From: Arabidopsis thaliana
Taxonomy: Eukaryota; Streptophyta; Magnoliopsida; Brassicales; Brassicaceae
Assembly: GCF_000001735.4 (NCBI RefSeq)
Contig: NC_003075.7
Location: 4,465,001-4,529,000 of the forward strand
Length of the DNA stretch: 64,000 bases
Direction: 5' to 3'
Below the pieces are notes generated by a model. It was not told the DNA's origin and did no database searches. It worked only from the letters and a program-made list of their open reading frames with translations. Positions 31,960 through 44,090 of the stretch are shown one piece after another. Numbering within the stretch: position 1 is the stretch's first letter; each line of letters starts with the position of its first letter. Both the position numbers and the translations under genes were made by a program.

Positions 31960-32480
31960 GTGGTAGACATAATTTTTTGATAGATATATCAAATATAGTT
32001 ATGTACATAGATAGACTTATTGAATAGACATATTTGTAGTTATGGTAAAGATACACTAATCTGGTATAGTTAGACTTTACGATAGAGTTGTTGGGTATAG
32101 TTACATTATGTGATGGTAGAGTTAGTGTCGTGACAGATTTAATGGATAGAGATGATGTATTTGATATAGTTAAACTATATGTGGTGATAGAGATTCTTGA
32201 CAGAGTTAGTTTGTTGAAAGAGTTATTAGTAATGGTAGTAGATTTAAGCGAGTATGACAGATATATCTGTTAGAGTTATCTCTAGTTACGATAGAGATAT
32301 TCGGACTGACAGGCTTAAGGTACTTAAATGTATGAGACAGTGGTGATAGACATATTTACTTGACAGTAGAGTTAAAGTCAAATTTCATGTGACGAAAGAC
32401 ATATTGTTGCTATGTGATGGTAGAGTTATACTGTATTTAATTACTAGAATAGCACTCAAATTTCTGACTTATGAATGGTG
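31960..32480 (+). repeat. GATAGAGTTA-type motif array upstream of the second MULE transposase
   Basis: Words GATAGAGTTG (32081), GGTAGAGTTAGT (about 32114), GACAGAGTTAGT (about 32198), GAAAGAGTTATT (about 32217), GTTAGAGTTATC (about 32270), GTAGAGTTAAAG (about 32365) and GGTAGAGTTATAC (about 32419) occur in 500 bp, with many looser GATAGAxAT forms. The core GAGTTA is shared with GGCTGAGTTAT, but the first half differs. Confidence 0.65.
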
Positions 32481-32660
32481 TGGTAATAGAATTACGAATT
32501 TAATGATTTTTTAGACATGTCATTTTTCTAGGTTAAGCATATGTTCTAAGAATGGAAGATACTATTTTTATTCTTATCCGAATAAGAGGATCTTTTGTGG
32601 ATCAGGCAAGTAGAGGTCGTAAACTGCAGAAAACAATTGAATCATCTGCTCTATTTGGCG

Positions 32661-34932
32661 ATGGAAGAGATAATATTAGTGTGTGGAAAGTGGAATTTCA
32701 ACAACATGCGGTGGGTATTTAGTGTTGATGAACGAGGCAGATGTAGGGTTCTAAGTTCGAATCAAATTAAAGGGTATGAAGATCTTGTTGAAATGGTATA
32801 TGAGGATTTCAGTTTGGATAGTAGGGATTGTAAGGTTAGTCTGAGTTATAAAATTTGTATATCGATGCTTATTCCCGACGATACACCTCCGGTAATAGAT
32901 TGTAACGGAAGATAATTTGAAGGTTTTCTCCGTCATTGTAAAACGGGAAGCACACAACTATGTGTTACGGTACAAGCTACAAGTTGTTTGGTTGGCGAAC
33001 AAGAAGTTGAAATTGTCGATCAGGGTTGTCGGATAACTGAGGATGTTCTTGGGTTTAGTCGGCGGAAAATCCACAAAAACTCTGATGAATCGAGGATAAA
33101 GAAAGCGGAGCCAATTATAGATGAGGAGTATGTCGATATGAAGGGAGCTTCGATAGAGGAGGGGGATGGTAATCAAGATATGGATGAAGACGAGGATGTT
33201 AATGCAGAGGAGGATTCAAATGAAGAGAAGGATGAAGACGAGATGTACTGATTTGATTGTTTCGATGATGCTGATGGAGCGAGTGACAGGGATGAGGAGT
33301 CAAGTGTATACGCAACGTATTTGAAAGATAAAAACCAGTCTGGATTTGATAATGGATTTGGTGACAATATGTTTGAACTATTCAAAAGTACATCAGGAGG
33401 ACAACATGTTTATAGTAGAAAAAATGAGTTTGTGAACCTTGATTTCGGCTATGTATTAGATTTAGAAGTTGGTCAAATATTTGATTCAAAAGATGATTTG
33501 GAGTATAGACTGAAGATACTGAGTGTATTTCAGAAGTTTGACTTCAATGTTGGTCGATCACTTCCGGAATTATATAGTGTCAAGTGGTGGGTGCCTGGTT
33601 GTAAATAGAGAGTTCGAGCGACACCCACAAGGGTTGGTTCATGTTTTAAAATTTGGGTCTATATATCAGACCATACGTGCTCTGTGAAATTCGGGTCTAT
33701 AATTCGGGTCTAAATTCGGATTCCCATTTATGAGAAAACTAATTGTGGTGGACGGGATATTTTTGAAAGGGAAATACTTAGGTACGCTATTATTAGCAAC
33801 AACCCAAGACGGAAATTTCAATATATTTCCTTTAGCATTTGCTATTGTTGACACTGAGAACGATGCGTCGTGGGAGTGGTTGTTTAGACAACTAAGCTGT
33901 GTGATTCCGGATGATGATGGGCTAGCGATAATATCTGATAGGCATAAATCTATAGGGAAAGCTATAAGAAATGTGTATCCTCTAGATAGCCGTGGTATTT
34001 GCACATACCACTTACATAAGAATATTTTGCTTAGATTCAAGGGGAGTGAATCATTTGGGTTATTGAAGAAGGCAGCTACAGCTTTTCAACTGTCAGACTT
34101 TACTGTTTTGTTTCAGCAGATCCATGAACTAAATCTAGAGCTACATAGCTTTTTGGTACGAACTGATTTAAGTATGTGGACTAGGCTACACTTTCCGGGC
34201 GATAGATACAACTTCACAACAAGCAACAATGCTGAGACAATAAACAAAGTTCTTAGGCCCTACAGATACTATCCTATTGTTGCATTGCTTGATGAAGTGA
34301 GGATGATGCTAACCCGTTGGTTTGCCACTAAGCATAAACAAGCATGTGGAATGACAACAACTCTGACCACTGGTGTTGAAAAACTATTACGGGTTCAAAT
34401 TCTATTTAAACTCTCCATAATAGATAACTTTACTACTTATGTTATTGAATGACTCTCCTTTATATGTGGTCAGAGCCGCGTGTTAAGAGCTAGTGTTCTA
34501 AAAGTGCAAGAGATAGATCCTCATCAATACGAAGTGAAAAGCTTTTCAACAATAAATGTTGTCAATCTATCCCAAAAGAAATGTACGTGTCGTATGTTTG
34601 ACCTCGAGAACTTACCTTGCATTCATGCAATCGCTGCTGCAGAAAAGGCCAAAGTATCAAGGATCACAGATTGTCACACTTACTACCGTAAAGACTACCT
34701 TTGCAACGAATATGGCAATTCGGTAATGCCACCTGAATCATGCACTTTGGCCGACATCGTTTTGCAGAAAATATGCCACCCGCCTGACGTGAGGCCCCAA
34801 CCTGGTAGGCGTAAAATAACAAGAGTGAAACCTACATTACAGGTTGCATTGGATAGAGAAAGACCAAGAAAATTGCATGCGTGTTCCCAATGTTGTAATG
34901 GTGGCCATAATCGAACAATATGGAAAAACTAA
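32661..34932 (+). pseudogene. MURA-type (MULE, VANDAL-like) transposase
   Basis: From ATG 32661 the reading starts MEEIILVCGKWNFNNMRW, homologous to the N-terminus of the gene at 14838. An acidic stretch follows, and then the DNA-binding region (DLEYRLKILSVFQKFDFNV, about 33500). The catalytic domain is 33730-34452: first Asp in VVDGIFLKGKY, second Asp in IISDRHKSIGKAI, CTYHLHKN, and the Glu in SNNAETINK. A SWIM finger (CTCRMFDLENLPCIH) and a knuckle with its last Cys replaced (CSQCCNGGHNRTIW) close it at 34932. In-frame stops at 32913, 33249 and about 33606, plus a short deletion before 33730 and a stop at 34450, inactivate it. The catalytic triad itself is preserved. Transposases of this kind cut and rejoin element ends in the nucleus. 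Confidence 0.85.
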
Positions 34933-34939
34933 TCTACTG

Positions 34940-36576
34940 TGTTAAAGGGTACAATCTAGTTATACAGTTTTTGGTAAAGCTTTTATAAAAAATCCTTTAT
35001 ATAAATACTATTTAGTTTTGAATCCCTACAAAAAAATATCTAAACAAAATATTTTAAAATACAAAACTTATAAATCATCAATCAACATTAAATACTTACA
35101 TAAATACTTTCCTTTCTTAACATCCTATTTGTGAATAACTACAATTGAGTTATTGCATAAAATATCTTCCAGCGAATGTTTTTGTCCAAAAGTAAAAAAT
35201 ATTTATTTTTTAGTCGCTACAAAATCTATTCTAAGAAGATATTATCTTAAATTTATATCCTTAATTAAATTTTATCTTTATTGCACTATATTCAATTAAT
35301 TGCTAATTTCTTAAACTCTCTTTACCTACATTAAATATAAATATATAAATTCTTCTTTCACTTTTATTTGTTCTTATTTCTAATTTATTTTGATTTTATA
35401 TAAAAATACATATAGTTAATAAATGTTAGATTTTTTTCTGCATATGATGTAATTCAAATTTTAAAAAACTGACATACATTACTCAATCGATGAAGAAAAT
35501 AAAATCTGTTTACAAGGTCCCACAATGCTTAAAAAACTTGGCAATGGTTCAAATTTATACTATAAAAAAGATCAAAATGATTCTTAATACGAATGAGTAG
35601 GAAGCTTGATTTATCAGGCATGCAAAATTAAGAATATTAACCGGTTAACTCCGGTATTTTTTTTTAAGGATTGAAACTTTAAAAAGTTTCAAAATATTAT
35701 AAATACTTAACTTTTTAAAAGTTAAGCTTTATAAAACATTTTAAATAATTTAAAACGTTTATAAAAATTTAAATATTATAAATATTTGAACGTTATAAGA
35801 AGTTTAAATATTATAAAATTAAATGTTATAAATACTTTAAAAAGATGTTAATATGGGACGATATACCACATGTAAAATTTTAGATATAACAATCAAATGA
35901 AGTTTGGATCAAAATAATTTTTTTTTGAAGTTCTATTATTATAAATATTTGAAGTTTATAAAACTATGACAAAATGATGTTTAATTTCATAGAATAAGTT
36001 ATATGGTAAGACGGATTTGGGTCGATATTAATACGGGATGATATTCTACAGGTTAAATCTTAGATATAACAATCAAAATACAACTATAACGTTTAGATCA
36101 ATATTAAAATTTTTCTTGAAGTTTCAAATATTTATAGTATATTAATTTTATAAGAAAATAATAAAATGATGTTAATTTTCACGGGACATGGTTATATGGG
36201 ACATGTTTGGATCAATATTATTATGGGATGGTATATTAGCTATGGGTGAAACCCAAGAATTCACAATCAAAATATAATTATACAATTGTAAACACTAAAC
36301 AAAACAAATAATATTAACACAACAAATACAATTTAAAATTAAATATTATTTTTAGTTATAAATATTGTCACAAGGTGTATCATACATTGAAAAAACAATA
36401 GCCTATATATATAAATCATTTTAAAGACAAAAATCAATATTTTATTTAATAAAATTATAGACCCGTAATGTATCTCTTGAATATGTTATTTATATATAAA
36501 TAATATTAATTAAAATAAAAAATTAACTTTTTAAAGAAAATATCAACCCGCGGTGTATCACGGGTCAATATCTAGT
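34940..36576 (+). mobile_element. AT-rich Helitron-like segment with 3' end at 36576
   Basis: No protein is encoded. A block containing ATGGGACGATATACCACATG, TTAGATATAACAATCAAA and GTTTGGATCAA recurs three times (about 35850, 36030 and 36200). The 3' end reads ACCCG-CGGTGTATCA-CGGGT followed by CAATAT and CTAGT at 36572-36576, the Helitron hairpin-CTRR signature. The 5' end was not fixed; 34940 is only the end of the MULE gene. Confidence 0.6.
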
Positions 36577-36910
36577 GGATATTAATTCTGTATTTTAAAA
36601 CCAGCTGTTCAATGATATTCGCATATTTAGTTGACTTTAATTCTGTAAGACTCTATAATATCATACATTTCCAAGTATTTGAAGTTTAAGACTACATATA
36701 ATGGAGCATAAGGAAGAGTATTTTCATACAATACATGGGTCTACGGCCCACTTAACTTATATTACACTCTAAATCAATCTTACTACGGCCCATTTAACTT
36801 AAATTACACTCTAAATCAAGCATACTACTACGACTGATTACTCTTATAGTACAATAAAAATAGGCTTCCTAGACTTATCATTCTTACAACTCTTACTCCT
36901 CTTACGACTA

Positions 36911-37300
36911 TCAATACAGCATACAAAATCTAGTACCAAACGAGTAAGCAAAACAATGTTTGCACATAGAGCCGGCGGGAGGATGTTGTTGGTAGCATGG
37001 AGGCCTGATATCGAATTTAAAAGAAGTAACGAAAAAACGATACCCTAGAATTCCCTTTGAGCTTACTTGTTTTACCACTACATTCTCGACAATCACCGAT
37101 GTTTCTAGATCGGGGACCAAGCTTAAAAAACGTTTTGTGATATGCATTCTTTTTCTGAAATGGCCACAGCCTATGAGGAGTATTCCATACGCAAAATGGG
37201 CAAACAATGAATGTACCACACATAAACGTAGCATATGAAGAGCTTCTTTTGAGGATGGACTATCTTGAGTCAATATCCTCAACGATTCTACTTACCTTGC
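36911..37300 (-). pseudogene. Host gene 3' exon split by element D
   Basis: The minus strand encodes LTQDSPSSKEALHMLRLCVV ... CKHCFAYSFGTRFCMLY with two tandem AYGILLI-type helical segments. The matching upstream exon is on the far side of element D at 49087-49162 (ANVESSYRVFLLKCIEERNM). There its end GCAAG meets GTAAGTAG across the CTTGC target site, so D inserted at the splice donor. I do not know the protein; Cys-ending helical repeats recall the C-terminus of Brassicaceae F-box At2g35280-like proteins. A GT|AG intron may lie near 37265-37295. Confidence 0.45.
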
Positions 37301-37803
37301 TGTGGATGTCAGATTCACACACTCAAGTATTTATTTATTTAGTGAGAAGGATTATTCTTGAGGACAAATGTACTGGAAAATAGATTGATGATTATAGAGA
37401 AAACTATGAGTTTTGTAAGAAAATGTGTATAAGAAGTTTGCACAAAAATGCGTGTGTCTCTCTACATGGTCTTTGACCCACAATTTATACTCAATGAATA
37501 CATTTAATTACCATTTATACACAATTATTCTATATTAAATGTGTCTGTTTCAGTCTTCAAATTAACTATTCGAACGTTCGAATTTGAATTGATTCCAAAA
37601 TTTCTGGGCTTCGTCCTCTGGCCCACCCGACTCTCCAATCCGGGCAGTTCTGACATCGATGTCCAGTCCACCTCGCTGATCAATCACCTCACGTATACTT
37701 TTACTCAGAAAAGCCCATGGGCCTTTCCTCTTTTAGATCATTCCCTCTTACGTGGCGATCTTTGACCGGTCCCGAGCCCACGGTGCGGGATCCGACACCA
37801 ACA
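37301..37803 (-). repeat. 3' LTR of element D (503 bp)
   Basis: Nearly the same as the LTR at 48611-49086. It carries 27 extra bases (about 37542-37568) between two ATTAA copies that the other lacks. The minus-strand TATA is at 37483-37490. The adjoining sequence to 37820 (GCCCCCCAAGTC) is the minus-strand polypurine tract. Confidence 0.9.
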
Positions 37804-38179
37804 ATTAGCCCCCCAAGTCTTTCGAAGTGATACTCCAATTCGGAAGACTTTAATACCTCAATGGGCAAAGATTGCTCCAAATGACTCTCTGACTTCCCGC
37901 CAACATCACATTACTCATATGATTTTGGAATCACCCATAATTACTCTCGTGACATCTGTCACAGTTATGACCACATATCAATTATCTACTATTAAAGCGG
38001 GAAAAACTCTTCCACTTCCTCCATGACTCCCAAGGCTGTTTCGTCATCATCACTAGCTTGCGTAAGGTAAATTCACTTTACTTATCACTTTTTACGCTTC
38101 ATCTTTTTTTTAGAACAAAGCCCCTTTCTTCTTCCTCTCTAAACTCTCTCTCCTCTGAACCCTCAGACTATCCATTTTT

Positions 38180-39604
38180 ATGATGAATTCGGAAAGTGAA
38201 AGGCCTGAATCTCCGTCTTTCGAAGAAAGCGGATCTAATAACGACATTTGCACCCGACCGAATGATATCGCCGGTCCACATTATCAATCCACATGCACCC
38301 TTCAATCCCTCAATCGATTGGGAGAGCTCTGTCGGATTTCAACCGATATTATGAGGGATTCCCAGATGCCCAAACCCATAGAGTCGCCGAAAGACCACCG
38401 TCCCGGGTTCTTCTGCGTGTACGAGATCTACTTCAAGGGTTGCGGTTTGACCTTTCCTCTTCCCGGAGCCCTTGTTCGGTACTTAGCAGCCCTTGAAATT
38501 GCCTTGCCCCAACTAACCCCTAACCTCCTCCGGACTATTTTAGAGATTATTACAATCGCGGCAAAGGCCGGATATGTTATCGGGGTTCCCGAACTGAATG
38601 AACTTCTCAGCGTGAGGAGTTCTTCGAAGAAAGCCGAATACTTCTAGGCTTATCCGAACGCCAACAGGAACCTCATCTCGCATCTTCCTAACAAGGACGA
38701 GAACTGGCATCACCCGTGGTTCTTAATTAAAAAGACCCCTGCTTCAGTTGAAAATCTTTCCGACTTGCTCCCCTCGAAGCCCGGTAGACCTTAGGTCATG
38801 CATATGATTTTTATATATATATTGCCCTATCTGACAAACTTTTAATTTCCACTCGCAGCTTTCATCGCTCTAATTCTTCCGACTATTGAGTTCGTTAAAT
38901 TCTTCAGGATCGTTATCGAGGGGGAAACTCTTTGGAATTCCTTCACCCTTGACCGGTTCATAGAGGCTAACCACAAGCTCAGGATGAGTCCCCCTGGACA
39001 ACTTCTTCAACTTCCGTTGCCTCCTCCTTTACCTCATGGAACCTCTGCTCGAGCCATCGCCTCCCGACGCAAGACGTTGTCCAAATCGATCGTGGAGGCT
39101 TGTGAGGTGAACAAGTTGTTCTTTACGTTGGCTGTCGACAAGAAGGAGTACAGCAGAACCCTGCTAATCGACGATGGCAGTACCGAAGGGGCTAGATCTG
39201 CTGGTGCCTTCAGACCCACACCTCATCGTGAAGGTCATGGTGGCCGATCACCTCGCCGAGACCGATCACCTCGTCGTGATTCACCTCGGCCTTCTTCTCG
39301 GAATAGGTTGAGCAGCGAACCAATCGCGGATTTGTTTCGGAAGAAAAGGGAAAGACCATCCCGTTGCAGTTCTTCTCCTAAGAGGGATAAGACAAAAGCC
39401 CGAACCGATCGTTCTCCTCGATCATCTCCCCCACCTCGCTTGATGGGTCCCCCTCCTCTAGTCGTCATGTCCCCTTCCTCAAGATCTGGGGTTGAAAAGG
39501 CTGGCCGGAGTGCAAATCCTCGACAGGAAGATGTCGAGCCCCGAGATTCTAACCCTAAACCCAAGGCCACTCTGGTTCCTCAAACCAAATCACTCACTGG
39601 TTAG
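38180..39604 (+). CDS. Antisense ORF of element D, gypsy-type transposon protein domain (PF04195-like)
   Basis: It is read opposite to gag-pol. The segment 38180-38647 contains FYEGFPDAQTHRVAE in a shifted frame and the conserved VYEIYFKGCGLTFPLPGALV, typical of the 'putative gypsy type transposon' domain. It ends in a TAG at 38645. A continuing frame (NANRNLISHLPNKDENWHHP) leads to an intron around 38790-38860. The next exon (FIALILPTIEFVKFF) runs into 38984-39604, an Arg/Ser-Pro-rich tail (RSPRRDRSPRRDSPRPSS), probably disordered and nuclear. A pyrimidine-rich leader (38110-38165) precedes the ATG. The function of such antisense ORFs is unknown. Confidence 0.65.
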
Positions 39605-39879
39605 AAACTCTTGTTTATTCTTCGTATTCGCCACGTCGTTTGAATCCTTAGTAACGCGTCCTTCACCCCTTACTTTGACAGCGATGGAAACAGAGGGAAA
39701 CGTCTATTGATGCTTCAAGACTAGGAAAGACACGATCTAGCCAACCTTTGACAGGTGGCGTCCTGCGATTCGCGAGCGATTCCTACTTCACGCTCATCAC
39801 TCATCTCGGGTTAGTTCTTTTTATTTGCGATCTTTTAGCTCTACTCTTTCGCTTATACGCTAACTCACCTTTGTAACCC

Positions 39880-40927
39880 TTGGTTCAGGCAAACAGCGAA
39901 CTCAATGACATGATTGAGTATTACGAAAGGTTGTTGCTTGACAGGGAACGACGTTATGGCCTGGAAAGATAAGTTTTCTTCTCTTGAGTCCGATCTCTAC
40001 TCTTCCTCTGAAGTCAAGCAAAAACTGGAAGACCAATTGGACAATCTTTCTTCCGAACTCATGAAGTTGATTGCGAGTTGTAGGATCAGTATCAGAGGTA
40101 TGACAAGATCCAGGAGGAACTCTCGAATGCTCGGGGCAGACTCTCAGAATTTGAATCCAATGTTTACGACTTGTCCAACCAGCTATCCAAATTGCAGGCC
40201 AAGTACAAAGCAATCGCCAAACTTCGAGATGTTGAGTTAGCGAGATCAGCATCAAAAGCCAGGAAAGAAGTAAAAGGTCGCGGGATGGAATTGATTCAAG
40301 GGGCGATCGTGTTCATCCAAACCGAGAAAACTAGGACGGAGCTGGAATCAGACATCAAGGAATATGAAATCAACCTCCTCCTTCTGGGCCAAACCCATGA
40401 CGAAGATTTTTCCGAAGATCAAGAAAGGTCCGAATTGGAAGCAGTTCTAACAGAGAAACGAAATCGTCTGGCCGCTCTTCCCTCTTCATCATTCAACCCT
40501 CAATAGTTCAAAGAGTTCTTGACCGAGTCGCCTCCTTTGAGCGAGTCTGGTTTAGATTGGGCTGGTAAGTTTTAAAACCTCAAATTTCGATACCGAACAA
40601 GAATATTTTATACTTGCGTTTTCCTGATTCGAGATGATTGTCTCAGGTTCCAGTGATCCCGTGGAACCCGAGGTATCCATCATGCCGTTGGAAACTCCTA
40701 CGCTGGTAGCCATCCCAACAGAAATTCCTCCACCCACGAACACTGAAACAGTGGTTATCGAGGATGATGATGGTTCGGACCCTAGAATTCCTACCGAACA
40801 GCCCGTTGCTAACAAATCGGATGAGACTGAGATGGCTGCCGTGGACCCGGTCAATCCTGAGCCAACCCAAACTGTCTATTTTCTGACAAACTTGAAGTTT
40901 ATTTTTCAAACTATTTTCATCGCCTAA
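39880..40927 (+). CDS. Antisense ORF block of element D, coiled-coil continuation
   Basis: Exon-like segments encode a long coiled coil (LNDMIEYYERLL; SLESDLYSSSEVKQKLEDQL; SNQLSKLQAKYKAIAKLRDV then ELARSASKARKEVKG) to a TAG at about 40506, then an acidic Pro/Glu-rich tail (40634-40927: VVIEDDDGSDPRIPTEQ). Frames change within the first segment, so it is decayed or contains an unrecognised intron. It probably belongs to the same transcription unit as 38180-39604. Similar coiled-coil tails follow PF04195 in other plant gypsy elements. Confidence 0.45.
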
Positions 40928-41416
40928 GTTGGCTTTCTATTTTCTGAACAAGTATTTTGCCTGAGGAGGCTTTTAAACCTTTAAAGATTATGGTCCCGAG
41001 AGGGCTTTTTGCTATTAAGTTGTGGGTTTGCAAAATCCACTTTTTGGAAATAGCTTCTGTTAACCATGTGGTCAAGTTATGAGATTCATAGGCTGATCAG
41101 ACCTATCTCTTTAAATGTGAGTCTGAACTCGCTTTAACTCCGCGAATTCCCCAACTCGGGTTCAGTCAATTCGACTTATTTACTGGGCTTGGGCCTTAAT
41201 TGTTTTTCTTTTATTTAATTAACCGTTTGTCTTTAATGCGACGGTTGCCATTTCCTTCCTCGGGAAATAGGAAAAGCCTCACGCCTTTAAGGCAATAATT
41301 GTCTTTTCCTCTATTTCCAAAAATGGTTTAAACCATTTGGACACGCCACAATTATTAATTTTGTGGTTTCAAGAAAAACCCTAACTCTCTATAAATAAGA
41401 GCACAAACTGTCATTT

Positions 41417-42072
41417 ATGTCTCAAAAAATGATCTCAGAAATTTACTTGGTAAACACTTCAAGAAAGGAAAACGAAAGAGCCTCCACCGTATGTCCTCTT
41501 GACCCCGTTAGCCCACTGTTTCTGTCCGGCGATGGCTTTGAGCCCGCCAGCGTTCTCTTTCCTCACGCCGTCTTTCACTTCCCCGCGAAGGACAAGAAAG
41601 AGGTATACGATTTTATGGAAAAGGTAGGTCTTTTACCCTTTTCCTTACCGAAACGACTCCTTCTCATACTAAATGGTTCTTGTACTAGGTTGTCGACAAG
41701 CACCGCCGCCTATGCGATGAGAGGTAGCGGTTGGGCCTCAAGAGGCAAACGCTCGAGGCCCGAATTGCCCGTATCGAAAGGAAGGTGAGGGCCATGGAGA
41801 GCGATCCCTTCCAATGGAGGAACTTCGACTGTGTGGCGAAGATCCTGCACATGCTTCGGATGTACCTCTGTGCTCGAGGTCAAGTCCCCGGTGCCGTAAA
41901 CGCTTTGGTCCAAGTGATCCCGTCTGACAGAAAAGAGGATGACGACGAGGAAGAGGACAACAACCCTTGGAAGCGTGTGAAGAATGAACCCAAAGTGGAC
42001 ATCAAGAACGAGGCATCCACCTCAAACCCAGAACCGGCGATGAAGGAGCATGTTCCCGAGCCCCTTCCCTAA
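41417..42072 (+). CDS. Second antisense gene of element D, unknown function
   Basis: TATA-like CTATAAATAAG at about 41390 precedes an ATG at 41417. Exon 1 (MSQKMISEIYLVNTSRKEN ... AKDKKEVYDFMEKV) ends near 41622 at a GTAGGT donor. After an intron ending TACTAG (about 41690) the frame continues VVDKHRRLCDERQRLGLKRQ, MESDPFQWRNFDCVAKILHM and an acidic tail EDDDEEEDNNPW, to a stop at 42072. I recognise no enzyme motif. The promoter-like spacing and clean splice suggest it was once expressed separately from the upstream antisense unit. Confidence 0.5.
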
Positions 42073-42360
42073 ATGTCCCCCGAATTCGAATATTTTCCCT
42101 TTTTTTTAATTTTTGTTTGGACTTACTTTTGGGCCCTGGCCCACTTTTACTTAAGGAAACTTTCTAATTTCCCTTGATTTTTTAAATATTCGTTTCCGAG
42201 ATACTCTTTGAATGCAGGGCGATTAGGACGACGTGAATGCTTCCGCGAATCACTCCAGCCTTTAATGGAATCACATCTTTGAAAGTTACGAGTCCTTATA
42301 AATTGCATCTTTTATGTTTTCTTTATTCCTCATCTAACTTTTGTTTTTCCCTTTGTGCAG

Positions 42361-42800
42361 TTATGGCTTTTAACCTTCGATGCTCGGAGTCCATGCCAAA
42401 CTTTTCCAAGGTCGGGATGATCGATGAGGATATTCTGAATGTGCCGGACAGAGGACGCTACCCACTTCGCAACTTTAGATCCCAAACCCGAGCTCCGTTT
42501 GCACTAATCAAGGATCTTTCAAGCAGAGATCAAGAAATTGCGATGGCCTTCATCAAAGCTCTCGCGGCTCAACACCAAAAGCGTTCATCAGAAAAGAAGA
42601 AACTTTGAAAGAAGATCAACCAGATGCTGCGGAGAGTCGCCATGATATCAAGGGAGTTACACACCCTCAACTCTCATCCCGGGGACTGGATCGAACTCGA
42701 AATCGCTGAATTTGCCCGTATCCCGGATTGTTTAATGCCCATTCTTGATCTTGCCAACCAAGGAGTCAAAGTGTTTTGCAAGACGAGAAGGATTTTCTAA
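42361..42800 (+). pseudogene. Third antisense ORF of element D
   Basis: After a TTTGTGCAG acceptor near 42360 the frame reads MAFNLRCSESMPNFSKVGM then IDEDILNVPDRGRYPLR and is Lys-rich to a TGA at 42606-42608. The same frame stays open afterwards (KINQMLRRVAMISREL ... CKTRRIF) to a TAA at 42800, so the TGA is likely a mutation. No family is recognised. The stretch 42801-43063 is untranslated DNA common to the end of the antisense block and integrase end. Confidence 0.45.
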
Positions 42801-43063
42801 TCCGAAGTGTGTTTAAGACTTCAGCATCATTTTATCGTTTTCGCCTTTGAATAAATGTAACTTTGCTTCCTGCTTTGTATGTTCGAACAGTCGAACTCCT
42901 TTCCTTTATTTGTTCGTATAATCGAACTCCTCTTCAAATGAATAAAACAAATTTTAGTAATAGCTGAACTCGTTTTCGAGCTGCCTACGTACCCATTTAG
43001 GGATCAAGCCACACCGTAGTTCATGTACAAAAAATGCGTGTTTTTTTAAACATAAAATTTCTT

Positions 43064-44090
43064 TTAGTTCACCACATTCCAAAGACGTTGGACTGGTCTG
43101 TCTTCTAAATCTTTCAATCTATAAACACCATTTCGGACCACCTCGGTAACTATGTAAGGACCTTCGCAATTAATGCCAAGCTTGCCTGCTCCTTCCTCCT
43201 TCTTGTTATCGAACACACGTTTTAAAACATAATCACCCACAAAGAAAGTTCTGCTTTTGATTTTCCAATTGTAATATCGAGCAGCAGTTTGTTGATAATT
43301 TTGAATTCAGATCAAAGCCTGATCTCGCCTCTCGTTGATGGTATATAGCGGATCGTCTAGCATTGCGGAATTCTCTTCCTCGTTTAAAGGAGCTTCTGTT
43401 CGACGAAGTCCTTGCACATTGAGCTCGGCTGGAACAACTGCCACCATTCCGTACACCAATGAGAACATGGTTTCTCCGGTCGAGCGCCTAGGAGTTGTGC
43501 GATATGCCCATAAGACCGGTTGAAGTTCCTCATACCATCCTCCTCTCAAATGACTTAGACGTTTCTTAAGATTGCTTAGAATTATCTTGTTCGCAGCTTC
43601 GGCTTGACCGTTCCTTTGTGGGTATCGCGGAGTAGAATAACTAACTTTGATCCCCAATCCGAGCAGAAAGCTTCGAACTCGTGTGAGATGAATTGTGGTC
43701 TGTTGTCCGAAACTATCTCGTATGGGACGCCGTGCCTACAAATGATATTCTTCCAAATAAAGGTTTTTACCACCGAATCTTTGAAAATTTACATATGCTT
43801 CGGCTTCAATCCACTTCGAAAAGTAATCCGTTAGGACCAAGAGATATTGTACATCCCGGGTTGACTTGTGCAATCGTCCAATGATATCCATCGACCACCT
43901 CATGAACGGGTACGGTACAGAGATCGAAGAGAATAACTTCGAAGGTTGATGGATGAGAGGCGTGTGGAGTTGGCAACGTTCGCATCGCTGGGCATAGTAG
44001 GCCAATAGTACCCCATCCTCTTAATATTGAAAGCCATAGCCCTACCTGAAAAATGACTGCCACACAAACCTTCGTGCACTTCACTCATAA
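43064..44090 (-). pseudogene. Element D integrase
   Basis: From 44090 downward, the zinc-binding region ([20 protein letters not shown] then [12 protein letters not shown]) and the catalytic core appear in alternating frames: Asp in [14 protein letters not shown], Asp in [18 protein letters not shown], Glu in [13 protein letters not shown]. The C-terminal segment ([20 protein letters not shown] ... QRLWNVVN) stops at 43064-43066. The catalytic residues can all be read, but frame breaks near 43610, 43765 and 43990 split the gene into at least four pieces. Confidence 0.8.
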
